Shown here in pieces: positions 9,419 through 18,969 of a DNA stretch of 64,000 bases. The notes under the pieces are model-generated. The model ran no database searches. It saw only the letters and a list, made by a program, of their open reading frames with translations, and was not told the DNA's origin. Within the stretch, counting starts at the first letter, position 1. Every line of letters starts with the position of its first letter. The DNA is from Anaerolineales bacterium. Its GTDB lineage: Bacteria > Chloroflexota > Anaerolineae > Anaerolineales > Villigracilaceae. The stretch is from assembly GCA_030583905.1 (NCBI GenBank), contig CP129481.1, forward strand, positions 1,984,001 to 2,048,000. The letters run 5' to 3'. The translations under genes and the position numbers were made by a program.

Positions 9419-10579
9419 ATGAAGAATTTTTCGCTTGCAACGTATCTCGCCGTCAAGGAAGTGGTCCGCAACCGCGGGCGTTTCCTGATGGTCGCACTGG
9501 TCATCGCGCTCATCACATTGCTCGTCCTATTCATCGCCGCGCTTGGCGAAGGACTGGGCAACGGCAACCGCCAGTATGTGGCGAACCTCGACGCGCAGTT
9601 GATCGTCTTCCTTGAAAAGTCGGATTACATCATCACCGCCAGCCGGTTGGATTCAAAAATCGTCAGAACCATCCAGCGCGTGGAGGGCGTGGAGGATGCG
9701 GGTCCCATTTACACCTCCAGCACGGAGATCGTCTCGCTCGATGAACCGCTCAAAGTTTCCATGCTTGGCGTGGAGCCTGGCAAACCCGGCATGCCGCCCA
9801 TCTTGGAAGGGCGCGAGTTCCGCACAGGCGAAGTCCGCGAAACCGTCATTGACCGCAATGTGGCGCTGCGCTCTGGCATCCAAGTGGGTGACACCATCGA
9901 GATCCGCTCCACACAAGGCGTGGATGATGAATTCTTCACGCTCGAAGTCGTCGGCTTGGTGGATGGTCAATCCTATTTCTTCCAACCGACCATCTTTGTC
10001 CCGCCCGCCGCGTGGGAGAAGATGCGTCCGCAATCCGAATCGGAACTGCTGAGCAATACGCCGTTTCCGAACATCATCGCCGTCAAACTGATTGACCCGT
10101 CTCAGGCGGAAGCCATGTCCACGCGGCTGGTGGAGCAGGTCTCCCGCATCGAAGTGGCAGACATCCCCACCACGATCAACAACATCCCCGGCTATTCCGC
10201 CCAGCAAGGGACGGTACAAACGCAGGGCGTGTTCACGCTCCTGATTGGTATTCTCGTCATCGGCGGGTTCTTCCAGATCCAGATTTTGCAGAAAGTCCCC
10301 CAGATCGGCGTGTTGAAAGCCATCGGCTCGTCCAATGCGGTGGTGGGGCTGGCGGCGGTGATCCAGATCATTGTAGTAACAGCTCTCGGCGTTGGCATCG
10401 GAGGCGGGCTGACATTCCTCTTTTCGCTCGGTTTCCCGCCCACCATCCCGCTGGTATTCAATGGCGTCAACTCTCTGTTTGCGGTCATCCTGCTCATGCT
10501 CATTGGTCCGCTCGGCGGAATGGTCTCCATTATTTATGCGGTTCGCATCGAGCCGTTGAAAGCGCTCAGGTTAGGTTAA
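9419..10579 (+). CDS. FtsX/MacB-like ABC transporter permease (DevC-like)
   Basis: 386 residues. The first membrane segment (RFLMVALVIALITLLVLFIAA, ~21-41) is followed by a large extracytoplasmic MacB-type domain of ~200 residues. Three C-terminal membrane segments follow (VFTLLIGILVIGGFF, AVIQIIVVTALGVG, LLMLIGPLGGMVSII), and it ends RIEPLKALRLG as in FtsX-domain permeases. It is the membrane partner of the ATPase starting 3 bp downstream. This group exports lipids, peptides or cell-wall material. The upstream peroxiredoxin gives no clear substrate. Confidence 0.88.
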   Translation: MKNFSLATYLAVKEVVRNRGRFLMVALVIALITLLVLFIAALGEGLGNGNRQYVANLDAQLIVFLEKSDYIITASRLDSKIVRTIQRVEGVEDAGPIYTSSTEIVSLDEPLKVSMLGVEPGKPGMPPILEGREFRTGEVRETVIDRNVALRSGIQVGDTIEIRSTQGVDDEFFTLEVVGLVDGQSYFFQPTIFVPPAAWEKMRPQSESELLSNTPFPNIIAVKLIDPSQAEAMSTRLVEQVSRIEVADIPTTINNIPGYSAQQGTVQTQGVFTLLIGILVIGGFFQIQILQKVPQIGVLKAIGSSNAVVGLAAVIQIIVVTALGVGIGGGLTFLFSLGFPPTIPLVFNGVNSLFAVILLMLIGPLGGMVSIIYAVRIEPLKALRLG

Positions 10580-10582
10580 GTC

Positions 10583-11311
10583 ATGTCGAATATTGCCCTT
10601 GAAGTTCGTGATCTCGTAAAGTCTTTCACGCTGGATGGCGCGACCATCAACGCGGTGGATAATGTTTCCTTTCAGGTCAAGTCAGGTGAGTTCGTCGCGC
10701 TCGTCGGTCCCAGCGGATCGGGCAAGACCACCATGCTCTCCATCCTTGCCGCCCTGCTCACGCCCACCAGCGGACAGGTGTTGGTGGATGGCGTGGACTT
10801 GGCGCAGATGAACGAGAAACAGCGCGTTAAATTGCGCCGCGAGAAGATCGGTTTTACGTTTCAGGCGAATAACCTGATCCCGTATCTCTCCGCCCGCGAG
10901 AATGTGGAATTTATGCTGCGCCTCAATGCAAAACTCGATCACGCCTCCCGCCTCCGCTCGGATGAACTGCTTGCCCGCCTCGGGCTGGGCGAACGCCTGC
11001 ACAACCTCCCCGCCCAAATGTCGGGCGGACAGCAGCAGCGCGTCGCCATTGCGCGGGCGTTGATCCACAACCCTGCCGTGGTGCTGGCGGACGAACCCAC
11101 CGCCTCGCTCGACACCGAACGCGCCTTTCAGGTGGTGGAAACCTTCGCCAATCTCATCCACGAGAACAACCGCGCGGGTATCATCGTCACCCATGATCTG
11201 CGCATGGTTCAATTCGTAGACCGCGTCCTGCAAATGCAGGACGGCAAACTGGTGCGCATCTACGAAGATAAAAAAGAGATCATGGAACTGGCGCGCGGAA
11301 CGATTCATTAA
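10583..11311 (+). CDS. ABC transporter ATP-binding protein (LolD/MacB/DevA type)
   Basis: 242 residues with all nucleotide-binding motifs: Walker [10 protein letters not shown] (~42-50), Q-loop [11 protein letters not shown], signature [15 protein letters not shown], Walker [13 protein letters not shown] and switch His IVTHDLRM. The sequence style places it with ATPases that serve MacB-type permeases. It follows the permease gene by 3 bp and ends just before a bidirectional terminator. Confidence 0.93.
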   Translation: MSNIALEVRDLVKSFTLDGATINAVDNVSFQVKSGEFVALVGPSGSGKTTMLSILAALLTPTSGQVLVDGVDLAQMNEKQRVKLRREKIGFTFQANNLIPYLSARENVEFMLRLNAKLDHASRLRSDELLARLGLGERLHNLPAQMSGGQQQRVAIARALIHNPAVVLADEPTASLDTERAFQVVETFANLIHENNRAGIIVTHDLRMVQFVDRVLQMQDGKLVRIYEDKKEIMELARGTIH

Positions 11312-11329
11312 ATCATCCCCTCTAAAAGC

Positions 11330-11361
11330 AAAAAGGCTTCCATTGGTATGGAAGCCTTTTT
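11330..11361. terminator. bidirectional rho-independent terminator
   Basis: A perfect 12-bp inverted repeat (11330-11341 and 11350-11361) flanked by A and T tracts, between the convergent ABC operon and the cyclase gene. It overlaps the stop codon of the cyclase gene. Confidence 0.9.
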
Positions 11362-14300
11362 ATATTTCCAGCATTTTTTTTGTTTCGCCCGCATCGTATT
11401 TCGCATGGCTGGACGAAAAAAGGTCGAACGCTTTTTGCAAATGCTCGCGGCGAGGTTCGCCCGTGGAGTGTTTACCGATCTCACGCAGGGCATTCGCCTC
11501 CTCCCACGGCATGGATAATTTCCGTGCGGTTTCTGCGCTCGCCCTCCATTTTTTGAAGGCTGCATCCTGTTTGCCTTCCATCCATTTTTGCATGCCCTCG
11601 AAGTACAGATAGGACGGTTCCGCGATGGGGAAGGCGGGTTTGAATTTTCGGAGCAGTCGTAAAAGTTTTACAACGGTCTTGTGTATCTCGGGTGCAGTGC
11701 TCCAGCCGGGGACATGGAACGTTTTCCCCTGTTCCCAGATCTCAAATGTCACCTGTGCCGCGATGCGGTATGCCACCAGCAGGGAATATACCTGCGGCGG
11801 GAGCGATTCCAGGATGGGCATGGCATTGGCAAGGTTTTGGACGGCTTGTTCATCCCTGCCCAGCCGCCAGTTCGCCATTGCGCGGATGCAGTTCAAATGT
11901 GCCACATTGATGGGTGTGGGGTCGAGTGTCTCGCCGTCTTTGGCGGTTTCCAGCGCCTGCTCGAACTTTCCGCGGACGAGGTGCAGGAACGAATATCCGT
12001 AGGTCGCCCAGGTCAGGTGGAGAAGATTGCCTGATTTTTTCGCCTGTGCCATTAGGTTATCGTAAATGACCTGGCAGGATTTGAAATCGCCGCCTCGGTA
12101 ATACTCCAAGCCTGCCAGCACGATCTCGGCATCACCTTCCAGACGGCTGTCCGACGTGCTGAGGGCGAGCTCCTTCATCTTCAATATGGCGGTGCGTGAT
12201 TGTTCCCATTCCGCCATGCCAAGCTGATAAGCGCCGACTGCAAGATAGGTCCACATCTGTGAGCGTGGATTGTTCACCTGCTCGGAGGCGCGAAGCGCCT
12301 GTTCCGCATAATGCTTTGCGAGTGAATGGTTCGGGATCACCCCGTAGATCGCGCTGGCTGACCCAAGCGCCCACACCCGTGCCGGGGACATGCTCCCGCC
12401 ATCTTCGGAGAGATTCAAGCTTGCGAGTGCATGGTGCAGCATGGGCAGACTTTCAAGTTTCAAGTAATTGATCGTACCGAGATGCGTATAGATCTGGGCG
12501 ATCTCCTGCACCTCGGCGTCTTTTTCCTTCAACCTGCCGATGAAAAACGACGGAAATTTTCGATGGAGATTTTGAACGAACCATTGATGTAATAGACCAA
12601 GAAGTACACCGGTCTTTGTTGCCGGGCTGGGGCGTTTGAGAAGTGCGGCGGCTTTGCGGAAGGATTGACGGGCGGTGTCCAGGTCCCCGAGCCCGATCTG
12701 CGCCTCGCCTATGGACCTCAGCCAATATGCCTGTTTCAGGGGCGGAACAGCCGCATCCCGGAATACTTCCACCTTTTCCAGCGCCTGAGTAAAGAAGCGT
12801 ATGGCTTCCTTGTAGGCGCCGTTGCGGAATGCCATTTCGCCGGACTTTTCGAGATATTCGACCGCCTTTTGCGGCACATCTGCCTGTTTCCAGTGATGCG
12901 CAAGCACAGGGTAATATGTGACGATATCCTGCAAAAAGGCGTTTTCATACCACTCTGCGATGGCACGATGCAGGGATCGTCTCTGTGAGAATAACAGCAG
13001 GTTGTAAGCGACCTCCTGGGTGATAATGTGCTTGAATAGATAGGTGATCTCCGGGTCGGGCGTATCGAGGATGGTCAGTTCCTGCTTTTCAAGATGAGTC
13101 AGGTATTCGGGCAGCGCCTCAAGTTCGGATTTGATCGGATAGATGGCGCACAACTCCCGGAGGGCGAAAACGCGTCCGATGACAGAGGCAACCTTCAGCG
13201 TGAGTTGATGCGAAGGCGGCATTTTGTCGATGCGGCTCGTGATGACCCCTTCCAGTGAGCCGGGCAGGTTCAGTTCGTCCAGCGTCCCCGCTGTGGATGT
13301 GATGCGGCACTCGTTTCCCTGGATCTTGATGAATCCGTTGTCACGCAGGGCGTAGGCGAGTTCCTCGCTATAGAAAGGATGTCCCTCCGCCTTGTTGCGG
13401 ATGAAGGTGACAAGTTCGTTGGGCAGTTTTTTTACGTTCAGCCGTTGGCATAACAGTGTTTCGATATCCGCGTCGCCGAGAGGGGCGAGCGGCAGGTAGC
13501 GCGTGGATGACATGTCGAGTATGGTGTTGAATTCCATCGGCGCATTAATACCCATCGGGCGGGCGGTGATCACGATCAGCAGGGGATGGACGCGCTGGGC
13601 GACGAGTTTGAGCAGTGCCCAGGAACCCGAGTCCAGCCATTGCACGTCTTCGATCACCAGTGCGGTGGGCGCGTTGCTGGCAACGCGCATCAGTTGTTCG
13701 ATGATGAGTTGATGCATCGCATTTGCGCGCGCATCCCCAACGACGTTCTGTGTATGTTCATTGTCGGGGATCACGAAAGGGAAGACAGCGCTGAGCAGCG
13801 GCGCGCGTTCCCTCAAATCCGGATCTTTACTTGTCGCTTTTTCGAACGAGACCTTCTGCTCCGAAGAGCTTTCCTGTTCGTTCAGGTTGTATATCTTTCT
13901 GGAAATATCCTTCCAGACATGATACGGCGTGTTCTGCTCGATGGCTTCACCAAGCCCCAATAGGATGTTCACGTTCATCGCATCCGCCTGGCGGAACAAT
14001 TCCTCCACCAGCCGGGATTTTCCAAGCCCAGCCTCGCCCTCGATCACCATGGCGCGGCTCTCTTTTGTGACCAGTGCGCGCAAGGCTTCGGCAAGCGCGA
14101 AACGTTCGTTCTCGCGTCCGATCATGTCGGTCAGCGGCACGTGCGTCATTCCCTTGGCGTGACGTTCCTGCGGAACATGCACGGTCACAGGGTACGCCTT
14201 GCCGCGCACACGAATGGGCGCGAGGCTTGTGAAATCCACGCGCGAGATCGCGGCTTCGTAGGTGTTCGTATCGCAAATGATATTTACAGGGCTGCCGTCA

Positions 14301-15463
14301 TCCATCGTCATGCCGGACGAGATGGCATGCATCAATCGCGCGGCGAGGTTAACCGCATCGCCGTTTATCGTGTATTCCCTGCGGGTTTCATTGCCGATTA
14401 CGCCGCAGAAGACGCGCCCCGTGGCAATGCCGATGTAACAGTGCAAGCCCTCTGCCGTGATGGCATTGTAAATATCCTCAGCCGCCAGTACGCCGCGCAG
14501 GGGATCATCTTCATGGGAGAATGGCGGCAGTCCAAAACCGGCAAGCAGCGAAACCCCTTTGTCGTCCACCACGATCTTGTTCATGCTGCCTTCGTAGCGG
14601 TAGATCGCGCCTTGCAGGATCTGCGCAGCTTTTTGCGCATAGGCAGGGTCGGTTCCCTGTGTGAGTTCCGGGATGTTGATGAACAGACTGGTAACGCGCC
14701 TCAATTCTGCAAGCCAGTCCGACTGCCCCGCATCGATCCGTTTAGCGATGGCGCCGGGGATGTATGACCTCAATGCCGGGATGCAATCCTCATCCAATTG
14801 GATGGAATGCACCGCCTCCGGCTCGACCTTTGAATTGATACCGGTTACGAGCACATGCCCACCCTGAACCGTTTCGCCTGCTGCGTGAACGTTGAGCAAT
14901 TCCCACGCCTCCGGCGAAGCGATGATCATCCCCGGAGGGAGCGCATCCTGCGCGCGGCTGATCTGCTCGATCGGATCCCCCGTGACAACGACTTCCCAGC
15001 GGTTGAAGATTCCCCCAAGTCCTGCCAATGCGATCGGTCCCGCCGTCAGCGCGATGCGCATGTGGAGCGAGCGATCTCCTGCACGGAAATTTTCCAGTGT
15101 TGCGCGCGCCTCGAGCGCGGTCTGCGCCGCGAGTTGACACGCTTTTTCCAGATCCCCGGACCAGATCACAAGCAACCCATCTCCGGCGAATTTGATGATG
15201 TCCCCTCCGTATTTTGTGATGATGCTGATCCATTGACCGTAGAAATCATTGAGGATCGCGGAAATATCCTCCGCCCCGGATGGACCTCGTGCTGCAAATT
15301 CCTCCGTCAATGCCGTGAATCCCGAAATGTCCACAAAAAGGACCGCTGCCTGGCTTAGTTGGGTGAACGGCTTGGTTGGCGGTGCGGAATCAAGCGCAAT
15401 GCGGTTTTGTAAGATATTGGGGATGTAACTTCTTAGCGTATTGATCAGGGATGCGGACTTCAT
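11360..15463 (-). CDS. adenylate/guanylate cyclase - AAA ATPase - TPR regulator (soluble adenylyl cyclase-like)
   Basis: 1367 residues. Two class III cyclase homology domains come first. The first (~35-210) has the metal-binding Asp in LFVDISGF and a second acidic motif KFAGDGLLVIW. The second (~240-430) has SLFINIPEL, so the metal Asp is replaced by Asn, while YTINGDAVNLAARL is kept. An AAA/NACHT-like ATPase follows (Walker A EGEAGLGKSRLVEE, Walker B LVIEDVQWLD), then a winged-helix part and about ten TPR-like helical pairs. The architecture matches mammalian soluble adenylyl cyclase and bacterial relatives, in which two cyclase domains share one active site. A TATAAT lies ~20 bp upstream (complement of 15484-15489). 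Confidence 0.87.
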   Translation of the reverse strand: MKSASLINTLRSYIPNILQNRIALDSAPPTKPFTQLSQAAVLFVDISGFTALTEEFAARGPSGAEDISAILNDFYGQWISIITKYGGDIIKFAGDGLLVIWSGDLEKACQLAAQTALEARATLENFRAGDRSLHMRIALTAGPIALAGLGGIFNRWEVVVTGDPIEQISRAQDALPPGMIIASPEAWELLNVHAAGETVQGGHVLVTGINSKVEPEAVHSIQLDEDCIPALRSYIPGAIAKRIDAGQSDWLAELRRVTSLFINIPELTQGTDPAYAQKAAQILQGAIYRYEGSMNKIVVDDKGVSLLAGFGLPPFSHEDDPLRGVLAAEDIYNAITAEGLHCYIGIATGRVFCGVIGNETRREYTINGDAVNLAARLMHAISSGMTMDDGSPVNIICDTNTYEAAISRVDFTSLAPIRVRGKAYPVTVHVPQERHAKGMTHVPLTDMIGRENERFALAEALRALVTKESRAMVIEGEAGLGKSRLVEELFRQADAMNVNILLGLGEAIEQNTPYHVWKDISRKIYNLNEQESSSEQKVSFEKATSKDPDLRERAPLLSAVFPFVIPDNEHTQNVVGDARANAMHQLIIEQLMRVASNAPTALVIEDVQWLDSGSWALLKLVAQRVHPLLIVITARPMGINAPMEFNTILDMSSTRYLPLAPLGDADIETLLCQRLNVKKLPNELVTFIRNKAEGHPFYSEELAYALRDNGFIKIQGNECRITSTAGTLDELNLPGSLEGVITSRIDKMPPSHQLTLKVASVIGRVFALRELCAIYPIKSELEALPEYLTHLEKQELTILDTPDPEITYLFKHIITQEVAYNLLLFSQRRSLHRAIAEWYENAFLQDIVTYYPVLAHHWKQADVPQKAVEYLEKSGEMAFRNGAYKEAIRFFTQALEKVEVFRDAAVPPLKQAYWLRSIGEAQIGLGDLDTARQSFRKAAALLKRPSPATKTGVLLGLLHQWFVQNLHRKFPSFFIGRLKEKDAEVQEIAQIYTHLGTINYLKLESLPMLHHALASLNLSEDGGSMSPARVWALGSASAIYGVIPNHSLAKHYAEQALRASEQVNNPRSQMWTYLAVGAYQLGMAEWEQSRTAILKMKELALSTSDSRLEGDAEIVLAGLEYYRGGDFKSCQVIYDNLMAQAKKSGNLLHLTWATYGYSFLHLVRGKFEQALETAKDGETLDPTPINVAHLNCIRAMANWRLGRDEQAVQNLANAMPILESLPPQVYSLLVAYRIAAQVTFEIWEQGKTFHVPGWSTAPEIHKTVVKLLRLLRKFKPAFPIAEPSYLYFEGMQKWMEGKQDAAFKKWRASAETARKLSMPWEEANALREIGKHSTGEPRREHLQKAFDLFSSSHAKYDAGETKKMLEI

Positions 15464-15523
15464 TCACAAATACCTTGCCTGCCATTATATCCCAGTATGC
15501 CAGCCTCCTTTTTTAGCAATAAA

Positions 15524-15558
15524 AAAAGCATCCAGAGATATGCGCTCTGGATGCTTTT
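15524..15558. terminator. rho-independent terminator after glnA
   Basis: A perfect 14-bp stem (15524-15537 and 15545-15558) with A/T tracts, just downstream of the glnA stop on the minus strand. Confidence 0.88.
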
Positions 15559-15577
15559 AAGCCAACAATTCGAAAGT

Positions 15578-16918
15578 TTACGCAGTTTCCATATAGCGTT
15601 CGATCTCGTAATCGGACACGCGCAGGCGGTACTCGTCCCATTCTTCCAATTTCGCGCGCATATACGCCTCGTACGTGGCGGGTTCCAGTGCAGCCTTCAG
15701 CACGTCATCCTTCTCCAATTCAGCCAGCGCCTGACCCAGCGAGCCGGGCAGTTCGGTCACGCCGAGTTTGGTGCGTTCTTCCTTGTTCAAATCGTACAAG
15801 TTGATGTTGTTGAGCGGTTTTGGAGCGGTCAAATTGCGGTCGATGCCATCCAGCGCGGCGGCGAGCATCACCGTGAATGCCAGATACGGGTTGGATGCCG
15901 GATCGGGGAAGCGCAGTTCGGCGCGGACGGATTTGTCGCGTCCTTCGGTGTAGCGCGGAATGCGGATCAGTGCCGAGCGGTTCTGTTGTGCCCAGCCGAT
16001 ATACACAGGCGCTTCGTAGCCCGGAACCAAACGCTTGTACGAATTGACCGTCGGAGCGACCACCGCCGCGAGCGCGCGGGCGTGCTCCAACTGACCGGCG
16101 ATGAACGAATACGCCAGTTTGGACAGTTTTGCCTCGTCCTTGGCGTCGAAGAACAAGTTCTCGCCTGTCTTAGCATCGAAGAGGGACTGGTGACAGTGCA
16201 TGCCGGAGCCGTTGATGCCGTACACAGGTTTGGGCATGAACGAAGCGATGAGTCCGTGCTGGGCGGCGATCGCTTTCACAGTGTATTTTAAGGTCAACAC
16301 GTTGTCAGCCGCTTTGAGCGCGTCGGCGTAGCGGAAATCAATTTCATGCTGACCGAGCGCAACTTCATGATGTCCGACCTCCACATCCAATCCCATGCTG
16401 TCGAGCGCATCCATCAACGCGGTGCGGACAACGACCGCCTCATCGAAGGACGAGAAATCGAAGTAGCCGCCCGTATCGTGGGGGACGGGGTGAATGCCGT
16501 GCCCGTTCCCGCCTTTGAACAGGAAGAACTCCGGTTCGGGACCAATGTTGAACTTCCAGCCGCGATCGGCGATCTTCTTCAACATGCGCTTCAACGTGCC
16601 GCGCGGATCGCCCTCGAAGGGCGTGCCGTCCGGCATGAAAATATCGCAGAACACACGCGCGCGGCGCGACTCGGGCGAAGACCACGGCAGCACCGCATAC
16701 GTGTCCGTGTCGATCTTCAGGCGCATGTCGCTTTCCTGAATTCGCGCAAAACCTTCCACTGACGAGCCGTCGAACCATGCGCCGTCCTCCAGCACGCCTT
16801 CGAGATGACGGACCGGCATATCCACGCTTTTCACTGAACCCATCACATCCGTGAACTGGAGCGACAGGAACTTGACATTATCTTCCTTTACACGTTTGAG
16901 CAGATCTTTTCCGTCCAT
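15578..16918 (-). CDS. glnA: glutamine synthetase, type I
   Basis: 446 residues. It makes glutamine from glutamate, ammonia and ATP, the main entry of nitrogen into metabolism. Conserved parts: LQFTDVMGSVKSVDMP, WFDGSSVEGFARIQESDM, GPEPEFFLF, EVALGQHEIDF (metal site), NGSGMHCHQSLF and PGYEAPVYIGWA. The short length and the lack of an obvious adenylylation loop near the C-terminus fit the unregulated I-alpha subtype found in many Gram-positives and Chloroflexota. A strong AGGAG ribosome site precedes the start. It stands alone between the cyclase gene and an EamA transporter gene. Confidence 0.96.
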   Translation of the reverse strand: MDGKDLLKRVKEDNVKFLSLQFTDVMGSVKSVDMPVRHLEGVLEDGAWFDGSSVEGFARIQESDMRLKIDTDTYAVLPWSSPESRRARVFCDIFMPDGTPFEGDPRGTLKRMLKKIADRGWKFNIGPEPEFFLFKGGNGHGIHPVPHDTGGYFDFSSFDEAVVVRTALMDALDSMGLDVEVGHHEVALGQHEIDFRYADALKAADNVLTLKYTVKAIAAQHGLIASFMPKPVYGINGSGMHCHQSLFDAKTGENLFFDAKDEAKLSKLAYSFIAGQLEHARALAAVVAPTVNSYKRLVPGYEAPVYIGWAQQNRSALIRIPRYTEGRDKSVRAELRFPDPASNPYLAFTVMLAAALDGIDRNLTAPKPLNNINLYDLNKEERTKLGVTELPGSLGQALAELEKDDVLKAALEPATYEAYMRAKLEEWDEYRLRVSDYEIERYMETA

Positions 16919-16980
16919 TGTTTATTTCTCCTTTTTGATTTTTTTATGCTGAAATTTTCATTCGATGTTACGAACGCTGG

Positions 16981-17901
16981 TCACTCTCCACGGACAACCT
17001 CCTTCGCCTCCTTCTGGACCCGAGGCTTGCTTCTGCTATTAATGAACATGACCGACCCGATGATGATCGCTGTCGCCAGCCAGATGCGCGGCTCCAGCGG
17101 TTCATTTCCAAACCAGTTTCCGAGCAATACCGCCACGATCGGGTTGACGTAGGCATATGTCGCTACCAGCGAGATCGGCGCATTTTGCAGCAGCCAACCG
17201 TATGCGACGAACCCGATCAGTGAACCGATGAAGATCAGGTACAGCACGCCGTAGATCGAACGTGCCGACACGGCAGTGACATCCCAGCCGTTCAATTCGC
17301 CCGTCAGCCCGGAAACGATGAACAAGCCGATACTTCCCATCAACATCTGCGCGCCGGTGGACATCAACACGGATTTTGGCAGGTCGGCATTTTTGCTGTA
17401 GATCGATCCGCTCGCCCACAACAGACAGGCAGACAACAGGGCGATGATGCCAAAGATATTGAGCGAGGTCCCATCCGTGTTGGATGGACCGACGAGGATG
17501 TAGATGCCTGTGAAGCCGATCAAAATTCCGAGCATGGCTTGCCAGTTTGGCTTCACGCCGCCCGGACGGACGGCTTCCCCGATCACCAGAAATATCGGCA
17601 CGGAACCGATGATGAGCGCCGCAATACCCGAGGGGATGAACTGCTCCGCCCAAGAGACCAATCCATTGCCTCCGAGCAGGAGCAGGTTGCCGATGATGGC
17701 GGTGGAGATCCACTGTTTTCGCGTAGGCATTGCTACGCCTGCCGAACGCTGCCAAATGACCAGGATCACGCCTGAAATTAGGAAGCGGATCCCTGCATGA
17801 AAGAAAGGCGGGATGGTCTCGATGGCGACTTTGATGCCCAGATAGGTCGAACCCCAGACGATATAAAGTGCCAGTAAAGCGATCCAGGTTTTTGTTTTCA
17901 T
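16981..17901 (-). CDS. EamA/DMT-family transporter (RhaT/YedA type)
   Basis: 306 residues with ten predicted membrane helices in two EamA repeats. The first opens with TWIALLALYIVWGSTYLGIKVAIE, typical of YedA-like exporters; the second repeat includes YGVLYLIFIGSLIGFVAYGWLL and ATYAYVNPIVAVLLG. It likely exports small metabolites such as amino acids. ATG 17901 is chosen over the upstream in-frame start because AGGAAACGA precedes it. It lies 80 bp downstream of the AraC/methyltransferase gene, with two small palindromes between. Confidence 0.9.
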   Translation of the reverse strand: MKTKTWIALLALYIVWGSTYLGIKVAIETIPPFFHAGIRFLISGVILVIWQRSAGVAMPTRKQWISTAIIGNLLLLGGNGLVSWAEQFIPSGIAALIIGSVPIFLVIGEAVRPGGVKPNWQAMLGILIGFTGIYILVGPSNTDGTSLNIFGIIALLSACLLWASGSIYSKNADLPKSVLMSTGAQMLMGSIGLFIVSGLTGELNGWDVTAVSARSIYGVLYLIFIGSLIGFVAYGWLLQNAPISLVATYAYVNPIVAVLLGNWFGNEPLEPRIWLATAIIIGSVMFINSRSKPRVQKEAKEVVRGE

Positions 17902-17926
17902 TCGTTTCCTTATTATTGATTTGTAA

Positions 17927-17985
17927 GTCACGCTTTGAGCGTGACAGTTTTGAACGTGACCATTTTGTCATGCTGCAAGCATGAC
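17927..17985. repeat. two REP-like short palindromes
   Basis: GTCACGC-TTTGA-GCGTGAC (17927-17945) and GTCATGC-TGCAA-GCATGAC (17967-17985) are related hairpins with 7-bp stems and 5-nt loops, separated by 21 bp containing a further half copy. They lie right behind the stop codon of the methyltransferase gene and have no T-run, so they resemble dispersed REP elements rather than terminators. Confidence 0.6.
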
Positions 17986-18822
17986 CTACGGATTGAGTTC
18001 TTTTACCAATATTGCCTTCTTGCGCGCCGAGCCGTACATGTAATTTCCAAACTCGCCGCTCTTGCGGATCACGCGGTGACAGGGGATCAGATATGCGATG
18101 GGATTGTCTCCCACGGCGGCTCCCACAGCGCGGACGGCTTTCGGTCTGCCGATCTGCGCGGCGATGTGCTCGTACGTGGTCACTGCTCCGGCGGGGATAT
18201 TGAGCAGCGCCTCCCAGACCTTGATCTGGAAATTGGTCCCGCGCAGATGAAGCTTGAGAGGTGTATCAGGCATCCCCGAGGAGAAGATGCGTGTGACCAG
18301 CGGAGCGGTCGCCCGGTAGTCTTCGATCATCACAGCCTGCTTCCAGTGGTCCGCGAGATGGTCAATCGAAGTGCCTTCGCCGCCTTCCACAAATCCGAGG
18401 TGGCAGATGCCGCGCTCGGTGGTGGCGATGAGACATTTCCCGAACGGCGTGGGGTGAATGCCGTAGCGGATGGTCAGCCCTGCGCCGCGCGTTTTGTATT
18501 CGCCCGGGGTGACGGCTTCGGTGTTGATGAAGAGATCGTGCAGGCGTCCCAGGCTCGAAAGTCCGACTTGATGCGTGGCGTCCAATAAATTTTCAGACTT
18601 GTCGAGCAGTTCCTTGGCGTGTTCCTTCGTCAGGAATTGCATGAAGCGTTTGGGGCTGATGCCCGCCCAGCGGGTGAAGATGCGCTGGAAATGATACTCG
18701 CTCATCCCGACCGCTGAGGCGATCTCCTTCAACTCGGGTTGCTGCCGCGCGTTGGCTTCGATGTATCGGATGGCTTGGTCGATCAGCGTATAGTGTTGGT
18801 AAGGTGCGGTTTGGTTTTCCAT
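17986..18822 (-). CDS. AraC-type regulator fused to methylated-DNA-protein cysteine methyltransferase (short Ada-like)
   Basis: 278 residues from ATG 18822, which has AAAGGAG 6 bp upstream; an in-frame ATG at 18891 lacks such support. Residues ~10-105 are an AraC helix-turn-helix pair (LKEIASAVGMSEYHFQRIF). Residues ~190-275 are the O6-alkylguanine methyltransferase domain with the acceptor cysteine in IPCHRVIRKSGE and the arginine-finger helix GRPKAVRAVGAAVG. It should repair O6-alkylguanine and may regulate transcription. Unlike E. coli Ada it lacks the N-terminal zinc/phosphotriester domain, so it should not sense methylphosphotriesters the same way. Confidence 0.9.
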   Translation of the reverse strand: MENQTAPYQHYTLIDQAIRYIEANARQQPELKEIASAVGMSEYHFQRIFTRWAGISPKRFMQFLTKEHAKELLDKSENLLDATHQVGLSSLGRLHDLFINTEAVTPGEYKTRGAGLTIRYGIHPTPFGKCLIATTERGICHLGFVEGGEGTSIDHLADHWKQAVMIEDYRATAPLVTRIFSSGMPDTPLKLHLRGTNFQIKVWEALLNIPAGAVTTYEHIAAQIGRPKAVRAVGAAVGDNPIAYLIPCHRVIRKSGEFGNYMYGSARKKAILVKELNP

Positions 18823-18934
18823 ATCAATCTCCTTTTGATCCGGGAGATTGTATTTGGCATTGTTTGAAGAGACGACCCGTTTCTTGCTCATTTTTTTCTC
18901 GCTTTTTATGAAACCTGTCTGGCTTGCTCGTGGA

Positions 18935-18969
18935 AATAAAAAAACAGGTATGCTTGGGCATACCTGTTT
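18935..18969 (-). terminator. rho-independent terminator of the candidate ncRNA
   Basis: A perfect 12-bp stem (18942-18953 and 18958-18969) with a 4-nt loop, followed on the minus strand by a seven-T run. No annotated minus-strand gene lies directly upstream of it, so it should end the RNA predicted at 18938-19355. Confidence 0.85.
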
